Of a stretch of DNA of 64,000 nt, positions 45,764 through 57,403 are shown piece by piece. Numbering within the stretch: the stretch's first letter is position 1; every line of letters starts with the position of its first letter. Origin of the DNA: Poa pratensis. Lineage: Eukaryota; Streptophyta; Magnoliopsida; Poales; Poaceae. The stretch covers positions 70,639,885 to 70,703,884 of the forward strand of contig CAMZMU010000117.1 of assembly GCA_947311845.1 (NCBI GenBank), written 5' to 3'. Made by a program: the position numbers and the translations under genes. Under the pieces are notes generated by a model that saw nothing but the letters and a program-made list of their open reading frames with translations, was not told where the DNA came from and searched no databases.

Positions 45764-46372
45764 ACATGGACTAGTTAGCTAAACTACAATCGGTTGCAAA
45801 TGCACAATAGGCAAGTTAATTACATCAAGAAATTAGTACCGGATGTGAACTGAACTACTATCAACAAGTTAGCTAAACTACAACTAGTTGCAAGTGCACA
45901 ATAGGCAAGTTAACTGCATCAAGAAATTATCTAGATAGAACTACCGGATGTGAACTGAACTACTATCAACAAGTTAGCTAAACTACAACTAGTTGCAAGT
46001 GCACAATAGGCAAGTTAACTACATCAAGAAATGATCTAGATAGAACTACCGGATGTGAACTGAACTACTTTCAACAAGTTAGCTAAACTACAACTAGTTG
46101 CAAGTGCACAATAGGCAAGTTAACTACATCAAGAAATGATCTAGATAGAACTACCGGATGTGAACTGAACTACTTTCAACAAGTTAGCTAAACTACAACT
46201 AGTTGCAAGTGCACAATAGGCAAGTTAACTACATCAAGAAATGATCTAGATAGAACTATCGGATGTGAACTGAACTACTATCAACAAGTAAGCTAAACTA
46301 CAACTAGTTGCAAGTGCACAATAGGCAAGTTAACTACATCAAGAAATGATCTAGATAGAACTACCGGATGTG
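45764..46372. repeat. 105-bp minisatellite, about 5.7 copies
   Basis: The marker ATAGGCAAG falls at 45807, 45901, 46006, 46111, 46216 and 46321. The period is exactly 105 bp after a shorter first unit of 94 bp. Copies differ by very few bases. Confidence 0.95.
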
Positions 46373-46455
46373 GATCTGATACCTTCTTCACGTCGCCGTT
46401 GGATCGATCTAGCAGATCCGGAAGTGGTGGAGGCAGAGGAAGCGGACAGAGCGAC

Positions 46456-46585
46456 GACCTCGCCGTGTCAGGCGAGATGGCGAAGACCTCGCCGTGTCGG
46501 GGGACATGGCGAACACCTCGCCGTGTCGGGGGAGATGGCGAAGACCTCGCCGTGTCGGGGGAGATGGCGAAGACCTCGCTGTGAT
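46456..46585. repeat. 29-bp minisatellite, about 4.5 copies
   Basis: GACCTCGCCGTGTCGGG-type units recur at 46456, 46485, 46514, 46543 and 46572. The period is not a multiple of three, so all frames stay open and give illusory repeat proteins. Confidence 0.92.
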
Positions 46586-46978
46586 AGCCGTCGTCTGGGC
46601 GGAGACGACGCCGCCACGGCGCCGGCGATGGCCGCAACGCCAGGAGGCGCCGCCACGAACAGATCTAGCATACTGGGACAGAGTGAGGAAACGAGTGTTA
46701 GGTTTTGCTCTGTACGTCCATATATATAGGTAAAACATAGGAAACGGTTCTTTAGAAGGACCGTTTCCTTAGTGTTTCTTCCACTGAGGTGTGGGACCTA
46801 CGCGCCCACTCTGTGGAATTTCTTCTACTCTCTGGAATAATATTTTCCTAATCTCTACTATATGGAGAAAACCACTTATAGGATACTTATATTAATATTA
46901 GTGATTACTACATTACATACACAGTACATATTAATAATAATAAAGTAAATTACAGTTGGAGAACTTATAGAACTACTA

Positions 46979-47380
46979 CTAGCTACTTCTTGTTTTTCTT
47001 GCGCCCTGCTTCCGCGCAATCCTCGTCCTTCTCACGGCCTCGCTTATTGGGGCCATTGGAGGTGGTGGCGGCGGCGGCGGTGGCGGCAGCATATCGGAGG
47101 CGGTGGCGGCGGCTTTCTTCTCCGTCGCCGGGGCTCCCTTCTTCGGGACCGGCGCCTCCGCCTCGTCCTCCTCGTCGTCCTCCTCCTCCTCCTTCTCCTC
47201 TTCGGTTGACTCGTCATCAGAATCAACCTTCGGCGGGCCCAGCATCAAGGTGGGATCATGGAAGTTGGCGTATTCGTCGTCGCTCGTCTCCGGCGTCGGT
47301 CCTTCAACGGACTCGCCGCTGAAGGGGGGACTGTCCTGCGGCGACTCAGTGTGCTCCTGTGTGTCGTTGCTGCGAGGCAT
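46979..47380 (-). CDS. Acidic, proline-rich hypothetical protein of CACTA D (133 aa)
   Basis: The ATG at 47380 lies about 410 bp inside the right terminus and opens an intact 133-codon frame. It starts MPRSNDTQEHTESPQDSPP, has an acidic run (EEEKEEEEDDEEDEAEA, about residues 60-77), a ten-proline run (about residue 100) and a basic C-terminus (RKQGARKTRSS). A (CT/GA)-rich leader (47400-47430) precedes it. No domain is recognised. It is the only plausible protein of the element, and might be transposon-derived or captured host sequence. Low complexity makes chance openness possible, but the intact start and position near the promoter end favour a real ORF. Confidence 0.5.
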   Translation of the reverse strand: MPRSNDTQEHTESPQDSPPFSGESVEGPTPETSDDEYANFHDPTLMLGPPKVDSDDESTEEEKEEEEDDEEDEAEAPVPKKGAPATEKKAAATASDMLPPPPPPPPPPMAPISEAVRRTRIARKQGARKTRSS

Positions 47381-48209
47381 CTTCGCTAATCAGTAGGAGG
47401 GAGCGAGCGAGCGAGAGAGAGAGAGCAGATTCGGTGGCGTCTTGAGCTAGCAAGGATTGGGGTTTTCAAGGAGTAGTGGGCGGTGCCACTACGCCATGGC
47501 ATTTACTCGCCTCGCTTCGAATTCCAAGAAGATGGAACGTGTCCACATTGGAAATGGACACCCAAAAGTCTCCGTTGCTATAGAGGCACATATCGGAAAC
47601 GGAGCCAGAATTAAGACCGTTGCCAATACTATGGGGTAACGGCGTTAATACTTTCTCCGTTACCTATGTTGATGGGCCAGCCGTGGCCCAGGTCAGGTTT
47701 GTACGCACTGGCCGCGCGGAAAGCGCGATTCTCCGTCGCCTAACGCCTGCCGTTTCCATAGAGGGGTATCCGATGTGTCGTTCTGTACTAGTGATTGTAG
47801 GTATTTTTCATGATATTATTTGACAGTTGTTAGTGTTAGCAAATTTTAGTGTTAGATGTTGCATAGTACTAGATGTTAGTGTTAGATGTTAGCAAAATTT
47901 GTGTAGGAAATTCTAAAATAGTGTAGAATTTTTAAAATAGTGGAGCAAATTAGTTGTAAAAAAAATTAGATGATGGAAAAAAATTGTTAGAAGTATACAA
48001 AATAGAAGTTAAGCTAAATTTTTGTTAGTGTGTTGAGTATGAAAATTGTTGTTATGAAAATTTGTTGTTTAAAATGAGTTTGAAAATTGTGTTGTTGATA
48101 TTAATTTGATATGGTACTATGTTATTTGATAGTTGCTATGAATTTGTACTTTATTTAAATTTGCTTGCTACTTAAAAATTGTGTTTTTAGTTTATTGTTC
48201 TCGGCGACG

Positions 48210-51200
48210 ATGTCCCTGTTGGACCAGAGGGGCGATGTCCGGGACTGGGCTCCGTCGGGCTGGCACTGGGAGGTGCTACCATCCGGGACCCGCAGCTTGG
48301 TGAGGAATCCGGGTGACGTCGTCGACCCAGATCTTCTTTGGTGGCAGTCGCGTGGCAGATGCAAATTTTAAGATTCATTTTTCTTTTTACAAAATTGATT
48401 GCAGGGACATTGAGCTATGGATCCAAATTGTCCGGACGCCCCCGGCAGAGACGAGGAGCGTGAAGAGCGAATGGATCCAAATTTTTCGGACGCCCCCGCC
48501 AGAGACGAGGAGTGTGAAGAGCGAATGGCTCAGATTATATTTGGACGTGCAAACCCGCCTGAAGAAGATGCCGGTGGAGAAGATGGGGTAATTGGAGACG
48601 ATTACAGCTCACAATTTCTGAACGACTCCGGTGAGGGAGTTGAGCAAGAAGAAATTTGCAGAGAGGAGGAAGTGCCCTTAACAAACTCCGACGAGGTATA
48701 TTAAGCCTCTGTTGATCGATCACTAGATGCATTAATTGAGTTGTATTGCAGTTATTAACGAATCATGTTTTTTCTTTTAGCCCTCCGGATCGAGCAAATC
48801 ATCCGCTGCTAAAGGGTCGAAACGAGGCCCGACCAGAAGGTTGGCCGATGGTGTAAGGATATCGATTGCCAAAGTTGCTGCTAGTGGCGAACCGCTGGAA
48901 CCCGTAGAAAGCCGCCGTAAATTTATAAATCAATGCCGAGTTCTTGTTAGGGACTTGGTCCCGATCATCCTTGAAGACTGGCATAAGACGAAGAACGACA
49001 ACAAGGCAACTACTTATGTCGACGACAGAAGAAAAGATTTGCTTTGGGACACGCTCTTGACACATGTCAACCTACCGCCAGGTATCCTCCCGCCGTTGAA
49101 GGAGAAAGTCAAGCAGTGGACTCTTAAGAAGATGGTCACACAATTCCAAACCTGGAAGAAAAATTTATGGAAAAATTATGTAGCGGCGGAGGAATAAGAT
49201 CCAGAATTCACTGGACCACTAGTGAAGATACAACAGCACTGGCCCACATTTGTGAAGCAAAGAAAATCGGAGGCCGTTTTGGCCCGATCGGAAATAAATA
49301 AGGTAAATGCTGGGAAGAAGACATATCACCATACTTTGGGGACAGGTGGCTACAAAACTGCCGTGCCTAAGTGGGAAGCCTTTGAAGCAAAACTGCTTGA
49401 TCAAGGGATCATTCCACAGACAGCGGACTGGCCCGAGAGGTCCAAGCTCTGATTGTTCGCGCATGGGGCCGGGTTGGACCCACAGACAGGGCAGATTGTT
49501 GCAAAGGGAAGATGAAAGGAAAAAATTGAGCTAGTAACCCAACAACTTGTGGACGCAATAGATAAAGTTTGAAAGGGAGAGTACGTGCCCGACAGAGAGA
49601 ATGATGAGCTGACACTCGCCCTCGGGAATCCTGAACACGTTGGACGACTTCGAGGCTATGGACCCGGTGTTTCGTGGAAGCAAGGTTTTCCAGAGGATGC
49701 TGATACTTATAGAAGCCGTCAGAGAAAGAAGAAGCAGGAGTCAGACCGGTTATCGGCATTGGAACGCAAGGTGCAGCTGCAGCAGGAGCAACTAGACTCA
49801 ATTAGTCAGCAAAGGGCATCTCAGCAGCAGCTAGAAGGTCCTGAAGTCGAAGCCGCCCCATCCGATCAGCGGAAAGCAGCGTGGGTTCAACGTAGCTAGA
49901 AAATTCTAGATTCGAACCGCCGGCGGCTCACTACCCCGTGGATGATATCACGGAGAAGACAGACTGTGAGCTACATATGTCAATGAAGAACATGTCCTTC
50001 AAGGAGGCGGTCGGCTATGCTTTACCAAATCAATCTGGAGCAAGCTACCATCTCGGCGGGATTCCAGCTGGCTATGCTCGTGTCGGGGTGGAGGAAGTTA
50101 TGCCGTTATATGCTAATCTGGAGCTTGACATTCCTGTAGGTGACGATGAGAAGACACTGGGAGAAGTCGAGAAGGGTATCGTTCTCTGGAACAAGAAAAA
50201 CATCGTGTTTCCAAACTTGGCGCCAAGGCCACCGACTCCTCCGAGTAGCAGTCCCCCACCTCAAGATCCATCCCCCGATGCTGGTTGGGAGCCCAGCGCG
50301 AGTCCATCACCCGCGCCGTCCCATCCGTCGATTACGCCCACTGCTAAGTCCATGGCCTACTCCGTCCCGTCAAAGCGGAAACTAAACTTCCCGTCGACAT
50401 ATACACAGAGGAAAAGTGCAAATAAGGAAACTCGAGAGGAACGCGAGTTGCTAAAGCCTCTTCCAAAGAGACCTTACGACTTGACTCCAGAGGAAACCGA
50501 CGCGGTGGTGCGTGCCGATGTGAGAAGACAATTAGGACCGAAACAGCCCCTGCCAAAGGAGATAATACAACTGGAAAAAGTTACGAGATGTTTGGAAAAT
50601 CTATCGAGTGGACCGCCACAGCCGCCTAAATTGCCAGATGACTATGATCGTGTTATTGAGAAGACAATTAGTCAAGACAAGCAAGAGAAGGAGGTGGCAT
50701 ATCGTCTAAAGAGGGAGCAGATGCGGACGGCAAAATCCAGGAAACAGGTGGCCCAGCTTGGAGAACAGGCAAATCAGTCGATCCCCCCGCTCAAGGTGAT
50801 GCCCGATAAGGAAGTACACCACGACGACACTGTTCGCATAGGCGACCCCATAGTAGAGTATCAGTATGCATGGACATATGTCCACGGGAGGTCCCTGGTC
50901 AGACCTGAGCAGCTCGAGTCTCTAACAACACAATTGCGTCGATTGCATCAGTGGTACGAGAAAGCCGCAAAGGCCGGGCATGATGTCTTCTGGGTGTTAT
51001 ATAGGAAAGAGCATTACTTCACGGATGACGCGATGTATGTTCCGTTTTCTGAAAATTTTCAGTTATTCAATCAAGACGCCCTCGACAAAGCCCTCGTTTG
51101 TTGCTATTGTTTGAAAGTGATTTATTTCTGCAATTTAATTAAGTCTCTAGCTCAGCTCGTTCATTGCCTGTAATTATCTCACTATATTCTTTTGTACGCT

Positions 51201-51355
51201 ATTATGCAGAATGAAGATTATCGAATGTAGAGAACGCCGCATCTATGACACTGGGTTCATTGACCCATATTATATTCATGAAGTGACCGTAAATAACCAT
51301 CCCGAGGACACAGAGAAAAACTTGCGCCGGTTTTTAGTGAAACAAAATACATGCG
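48210..51355 (+). pseudogene. CACTA B second gene: Transposase_24-like with C48-protease-like 3' exon, interrupted
   Basis: Several exons are seen. 48210-48370 encodes MSLLDQRGD..GWHWEVLPSG..VVDPDLLWW. 48417-48695 is an acidic region with a 54-bp in-frame duplication and donor GAG/GTATAT. 48781 onward (acceptor CTTTTAG) encodes SKRGPTRRLAD, then a Ptta/En/Spm Transposase_24-type block (VNLPPGILPPLKEKVKQW, RSEINKVNAGKKTYHHTLGT). 49938 onward encodes a linker with PPSSSPPPQDPSP and YALPNQSG. The final exon (51209-51355) encodes ERRIYDTGFIDPYYIHEV and DTEKNLRRFLVKQ, the lead-in to Ulp1/C48 proteases of such elements. The Gypsy element cuts it at 51355. In-frame stops at 49195, 49450 (Trp expected), 49525 and 49897 show decay. 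Confidence 0.7.
48417..48524 (+). repeat. 54-bp in-frame tandem duplication
   Basis: ATGGATCCAAATT.T.CGGAC starts at 48417 and 48471, so the first 18 codons are doubled (MDPNCPDAP.. and MDPNFSDAP..). Confidence 0.9.
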
Positions 51356-52391
51356 TGTCGGAGAATGACTCCCACGAAACAGGGATAGTCAAGCTCACGA
51401 AGAGAGTTCGTGTAAGGGGCTGAACACGTTGGTCAAACAACCCTCAACCTGCACGGCGACGGTGCTCGTCGAGCAAGCGGAGGGACATCACGACAGAGAT
51501 GAACACCAGCCCGTACCCAGGTTCACGGCCCTCGTGTGGAGGTAATACCGCTACTCCTGCTTGTCTGTATTGCACTGCTTGTAGAGGTTACAGTACAATG
51601 AGCTTGCCGAGGCTCTCTTTTGGCAATGGTGTACAAGGAAGGGAAGCAAGGGTCTTCTTCTTCCTTGCGCGTAAGTGGCGATGCTGGAATGAGAATGCGA
51701 TCCCTTGCTACGGTGCACCTTGCCTCCTTTTATAGGCGCCCCGTGCTCCCTCCTTGCACTCGCACTGTGGTAGGGCTGTCACGTGGCGCAGAAGGTGGAG
51801 CGCGGTGCATCGCAGCCCGGATGTCCATGGACGCGGTCCATGAGCGTAAAGCTGACTCCTGTAGCAGAGTACCACCGTCCATGCAGGACGGCCAGCTGGG
51901 GCCGCAGAGGAACGTGGGGGTGCCCACGGTGACGTTGGCCTTGGAGCGTAGCGCCGGCCGGTCCCCTTATCACCAAAGAGGAAATCCTTGTAGTCCGGAG
52001 CGGGTGGCACAGCTTTATTGACCCCTTTAATCACCAAAATGGCAACTGCGGCGTCGTCGTCACCGCGCGCAGGGGCGCGCGTCACTCTGCGGCCGCTGCA
52101 GAGCCCATGTGCGCTCTGCAGAGGTTGCTTTGCAGCGAAGCGATCTCCACGAGGGCTTGGATGCCCTGTAGAGAATTCGGCGTTGACCTCTCCCCAGGGG
52201 AGATTTCCTTAAAGAGGGGGCAGCAGTGGATATGGCCTCCGCAGGCCTCTGCTGCCTCAAATCCCCTCGCGAGGCAATCGCCTCACGAGGCTCTCCAAGC
52301 CGTAGGCTTGGTCCTTAGCGAAAATTCGCCATCAAGTGTCGAGGGCCGTATAGGACAGGCCCAGCACACCCTGGATTTCACTGGGCCGACA
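51356..52391 (-). repeat. 3' LTR of the Gypsy element (1036 bp)
   Basis: The LTR runs from TGTCGG to CCGACA. On the minus strand CTATAAAAGG (51726-51735) is a clear TATA box. Compared with 63417-64000 only four small indels are seen. Confidence 0.93.
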
Positions 52392-52406
52392 GTAGCCCCC
52401 GGGCCC
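52392..52406 (-). other. Polypurine tract
   Basis: On the minus strand GGGCCCGGGGGCTAC directly precedes the 3' LTR. Confidence 0.75.
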
Positions 52407-52712
52407 ATGATGGGCACGATGTAGTCCAATGGACGCAGGCGAATCGTCATGGGCCCAAAGTGTCCGGCCGGCCTGAGACACGTGCAGGGCAGTTACGCCG
52501 CGACGACACGTTCTCCTCGGAGATGATGGGCGTAGTGGGGGGTCCCACCACGTCTCGGTAACTGCTCTGAGGGGAATAAAGCCTGCAGCGCCGGTTCAGG
52601 CAGCAGTTACTGCATCATTTGCGCGCCCGTCTCCTTGCTCTTGACGCCTGCGCTCCTGTGTCTCCGGCGTCCTCCTCCTTCACCGAGCTCCGCCGCCCTT
52701 CTCTCTTCGACC
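52407..52712. other. Leader of the antisense ORF
   Basis: GC-rich sequence between the polypurine tract and the plus-strand ATG. GAGGGGAATAAAGCC (about 52570) is a weak TATA-like candidate for a promoter reading into the antisense ORF. Confidence 0.35.
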
Positions 52713-55700
52713 ATGGGTCCCAAGAAGGGCAAGGCGGCAATGGCGAATGTACCGGCCGAGGCGCAGCAGGAGGACGAGCTCGCGCCGGCGCTGGTGGGGA
52801 CTCGCATCCACACTGCTGAGGCGCTGGACAAGATCCGGCTGATGGCCGCAGGCAAGAACAACGAGCACGGCGCCACCGTTCTCAAGGCGGCGCGATTCGG
52901 CAAGCTCGCGGCGGGGCTATATCCCATCTTCTTCCCGACCATTTTCGCTGGTTTGGTGCCGCCGTTTTCTCCTTTCCTGGAGGAGGTCCTGGCCTTCTAT
53001 CAGATCCAACTCCTGCATCTGCACCCCAACTCCATCTTGATCCTCGCCATCTTCGCATATCTTTGCGAGGCGTATTTGGGGGTGATGCCTTCCGTGGCCT
53101 TCTTCCGGAGCTTCTATGCGCTCCGCTCCACGGCGCCTGGCGAGCGGTCTGGTTGTGTGTCCTTCCGCATCGCGGATGGGATGGGAGGTATCTACATCCC
53201 CATGTCCTGGGACGGCGACAAACCCGTCACACGGGTGACGAAGAAGGTGGACGATTTCCGCCAGCGGTGGTTCCTCGTGGACGCCAAGACGCAGAATTCC
53301 TTCTTCGACGTCCCTGAGGCGCCGCCCCTGAAGAACTCGAATTGGTCGAGTGCGACCCTTCAGAGCCCGAAGATTGCGGACTTGGTCGCACGCATGAAGC
53401 TCGTCCGCGACGCTGGCCTCACGGGCAGATGGTTGCTGAAGACTTCGTGAGGCGCCGTATCGCCCCTCTCCAGAAGCACACAAAGCCGATGTGGATGTAT
53501 TCAGGCCCGGCGGACGCAATGCGGCTGCACTGCAGCTCCCACCTTCCTGAAGTCGTAGCTTCCATAATGGGCATCCTCTTCACCGCCCCGGAGGTTCCTG
53601 TGCCGCGCAGTGAGCTCGCGAAGCCACTCCATCAGATTACCCCGAAGAAGCGCCTCGCGATCCTGGAGCTGATGCCGGAGTTCACCCCTCAGGGCCTGGC
53701 TGGGGAGGAGAAGAAGGAGGACGCGGCGCCCGTGGTGGAAGAGGACTGGGCCTCGGAGTCACCCGCCGCATCTGACGAGGATCTGGGCGCCACCTGTGGA
53801 GGGGCGAATCCCTCGGCAGGGGAGGCGAGCTCTTCGAAACCTGCTCCTCCAGAGGGAGATGTTCTGGAAATTTCGTCCAGCGGGGACGAGGATTTCCTTG
53901 TGGCCCCTTCGCGCCAGGTCGCGGAGGGGGAGGAAGACAGTGATGAGGAGGCCGTAGCGGGACGCTGCGACCCCGCTCCAAGGCTTTTCACGACAGGGCC
54001 GCCAAGAGCCCAGTGGGCACCCCTCTCAAAGGAAAGCTGAGGCTGCTCCTGAGGGGCCCGGCTCTGGAGCTGCTTCGTCGAGGTCGTGGCGGTCATCCAC
54101 ACGATGTGGGTCGACTCACGCGCCAAGTCATCTGGGTAAGCGTTGGCCCCTGTCTTTGCATCTTTCGAGAGTTTTCTTGCTCTCCTATTGATGGCCTTCC
54201 CTGTTTGTTTGTTAGGGATCTTGTGACGGCAAAACGCCGGAGGCTCCGCAAGGCTGCGGAGGTCCGGGGCCTGGCCTCGGCAACCGTCGAGGAGCCTGTG
54301 GAGCCCTCAGCTGAAGAGGTTGCTAATCCCGTAGTGACCGAGGCCTCGGAGCCGGTGGCGGAGGAGGCCACGAAGCCTGTGGCGGAGGAAGACGTAGGGC
54401 ATGTGGTGGTTACGCCTCTGGCCGGAGCAGCTACTTCGTCTTCTACCGCGGAGGCGCGCCCCGAGGAGGAGGCGGTGGTGCGCACACCGACACCACCACG
54501 TCCCGTCACTCCACCAGAGCGGCAAGAGGAGGTCGCCGCGGAGGAAACGGGGAGTGGCTCGCCGGCGAAAGGAGGCGCTGACGTTGAGATGGGGAGAGGA
54601 TTACCCGCCGCCCCAAGGCACCGACGCCGCGATGGAGGAAAATGTCCCTCCGCCGCCCCCGCCTAACGCAGATGCTGAGGGGGCGGCGGCTTCTTCTGGG
54701 ATCGCAGCGGGCTCGGCGGCGGCGGACCCCATGGCTGGGCAATCTTCCCCTGCCCCTGAAGCTCGAGAGGAGGCGCCGGTTGAAAACGACGGTGCTGGAG
54801 CCCATGGCCCCAATGGCGGAGAGGGCTCGCACAGCCCCCAGGCCGAGGTTGACGCGGGCCCAAGTTTGGAGGTTCCCACCCTCGAAACTAGTGCGCACGA
54901 GGGAGCCTCCATGTCTCGTGGGAGTTCCCGGGCTCTGGTCCTGGGTGGCACGAGCTGGAGCGGCGCTCGCCGCAGCTCTACCTTCCGCCTGGCGCGGGGT
55001 GCCTGGATGGGCTGGAGGCCCAACTCGCCCTCGAGGAGGCCGAGCTCGCCAGAGAGTACGACGAACTTGAGAGGGCGTGGACCCGCTTCTTCGAGGTCGT
55101 GGAGCAACGCCGCCATGACAACGAGGCCATGCAGGCGCAGCGAGAGGAGGCGCTGCGCTTCGCCAAGGAGGTCCGCGAGAGCGCGGTTCGCGAGGCTCAA
55201 GAGACCCTGGAGCCACTCCAGGCAGAGCGCCAGGCCGCTGCAGAAGATCGCGAGGCGGCCGCGGTGGAGCGCCAAACCGCTGCCTCAGAGCGGGCGACCT
55301 CGAGACCACGCTAGCCGCTCAGCGCCAAGAGCTTGCCGACCGCGAGGGGAAATTCGCCGCGGAGTCGGAGGCTACGCGGAAGTCTTTGGACCAACACCGC
55401 GTGTCCTTGGATGCCCGTGAGCAAGTACTGGCGGCGCGTGAAGCGGAGGTGCTCAAACGCGAAGAGCGGCAACTGCAGGCTGACAAGGAGCTGTCCACGC
55501 AGCGCGCGGATCTGGAGGCGCGGGAGGGCAAACTGGCCGAGGCCATAGGCAAGCATGACGAGGAGGTGGCCAGCACAAAAAGCTTGTAGAGAAGTCCAAA
55601 CGAAAGCTTGCCGCGAGGAAGGAAGAGGCTGAGAAGGATGCCGCCGCCAAGCAAGAAGAATATCGCTCCGCCGTCGCGAAGAATACCGGGAAGCTCAGGA

Positions 55701-56481
55701 AGCAGAAGGACCGCTTCAAGAAGAAACGCGCGGACGACAATGCCCGCATTGTTCAACTGGAGCACCAGAACGCCAACCTGAACTCCCGGGTGAGGCGCGC
55801 CAGGGACGGTCGTCGCCGCGCGGAAGAGGCTCGTGAACGTGCTGATCAAGACCTCGCCTCCCTGATGGCTGATATGAGGGAGCTGGCTGCGCAGGCAGGC
55901 CCTGCTGTGGAGCGTGCTGCAGAGGATGAGCACAGCGTGCAGGCGGCGCAGGTCCTGACGCAGCAGCGGGAGCGCGTGTTCAAGTCCTTGGTGACCCGGG
56001 GAAACTCTCGCGGGGCAGCTAGGAGTGGATGCTCCTGTTGTTCCCGTCAATGGGAACGCTGACGCCGCCACATACCTCGCCTACTTCGATCAGCTCTTCT
56101 CTGTGCTCGAGGGCCCTGTGGCGGAACTTGGCGAGGTTGGTGATGAGGAGTGTCGCAAGCTCTTGACCGTGGCGATCGATCGCGTCTTCGCCAACCTCCA
56201 GCGCCTTCACCCCGGCTTCGACTTCGAGTCAGTGACCGAGCCCATCGAGGGAGATCGGCCTGGGAGCTCTCCAACTTGGTTCGAGAAGAGTCAACGATTA
56301 CGTCGACCGCTTCAAGAGGGTTGAGGCGGAGCAGGCCGCTGAGGAGGATGAAGGCGCCGAAGAAGAGAAGGCTGAAGAGGCGGCGATGGTGAACCCTCTG
56401 CCTAGGCCACTCCTGCAACAAGATGCGCTTGGCGCAATTATCTTTGTTTTAAGACTTGTTTTAATTCACGCTGGCTTGTAA
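52713..56481 (+). CDS. Antisense-oriented retrotransposon ORF, Transposase_28 ('putative gypsy type transposon') with long coiled coil
   Basis: The ATG at 52713 has good context (GACCATGGG). The N-terminus holds the conserved block VPPFSPFLEEVLAFYQIQLL followed by LHPNSILILAIFAYLCEAYLG and PSVAFFRSFY, typical of PF04195. It runs on through an acidic linker and a spliced region (intron 54136-54215, donor CTGG/GTAAGC, acceptor TTGTTAG). It then enters a long Glu/Arg/Ala coiled coil (AREAEVLKREERQLQADK, QRADLEAREGKLAEA) and ends with FDQLFSVLEGPVAELG, an acidic tail and TAA at 56481. Frame changes at about 53421, 54020, 54600, 54960, 55300, 55590, 56020 and 56290 are needed. It is transcribed opposite to gag-pol, if at all. 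Its function is unknown. Confidence 0.75.
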
Positions 56482-57403
56482 GATACTTTAATCGTATGCA
56501 AACATGTGTGTGTGCCCCTCGAAGGGTCCTTTGTCCCTGTTCCATGTCTTTCTTCGCTCTACGTCGTCAGGACCCGTCTCTTTGCGCTATGACACCGCCG
56601 CTACGGTATGCCGGAGCGTGACTCGGCAAGGCCGGGGGGTGTTTAAGGCTTGGAGAGGTAAGGGCTCTCGAGTCGCGGTGCTCGAGGGCTCCCCTTTGAC
56701 GCACAAGCAGTCCATGGAGTGTGAGAGAGAAAAAACCGCTCGAGGGGCGACAGGTGCCCGTGAGAGGGAGAAAACACTTCTGAGGAGCGCAAGCGCTAGA
56801 CTTAGCTTGGTGAGACTTTGGCCTCGTAGAGGGCGTTGGCTTCCCTGATGGTGCGCTCCCTTCTAGGGGTCGGAGCGTGACTTCTCGACCTTGGGGAGGA
56901 CTTCTTGTTCCCTGTATTGGTTAGAGAGGCAGACCCAAAGCGGCACATGGTAGTAAACACCCATGCGCGCTTATAGGCTTCCTCATGGGTATCTCGCGAG
57001 GAGAGTAAGTACCAAGGTCCTTTGGTGAGGTGGCGTGTTTTGGGAGCAAGCCCATGGGCCAGAGCTCTTTGGGGAGGTAACAGGCGTGAGAGCGTGCTCA
57101 CGTGCTAGAGCTCGGATCCTTTGGATTTTGCGGTGCTGTTGGGGTGCTCTTGAGGCACAGTCACCGTACTCAGCCCCCGCTCGCGAGGTGCGCATGGGGA
57201 AGAATATAAGCGCGAAATGAACTAAGATGATGAAAAGTAAAACTCACCACCAAAATATTACATAGCGGCGCCTCAGCGCAATGTTTCATCGAGAAACGAA
57301 TTGGTTCATTACACTTGGTGTGACCAAGATAAAGTTTTCCATGTCGAGGCATGGGGACCACATTCAGTGGCTGAGACTCTTCACGGCCTGCGGCGGCACG
57401 TAA
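56482..57403. other. Gypsy interior between the antisense ORF and integrase
   Basis: No supported reading frame. This would hold the converging 3' ends of the two opposite-strand transcripts. Confidence 0.5.

Larger units (their letters stand above)
44565..47793. mobile_element. CACTA element D, non-autonomous, 3.2 kb, complete
   Basis: A perfect 25-bp terminal inverted repeat starts CACTAGTACAGAACGACACA. The target duplication is ATT (44562-44564 and 47794-47796). Subterminal words CGGAAACGG and CCGTTTCC recur at both ends. There is no transposase. It contains a 105-bp minisatellite, a 29-bp minisatellite, repeated TTTATGCAGTGTCACCGAAAT words (about 45367, 45454 and 45729) and one minus-strand ORF. 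It sits in a presumed intron of the CACTA B second gene. The perfect termini suggest a fairly recent insertion. Confidence 0.95.

Noticed and set aside
46293..46738. Arginine/serine repeat proteins on both strands
   Set aside because: They are created by the 29-bp minisatellite, which keeps all frames open.
47044..47322. Plus-strand serine- and arginine-rich frames
   Set aside because: They are shadows of the low-complexity acidic ORF on the minus strand.
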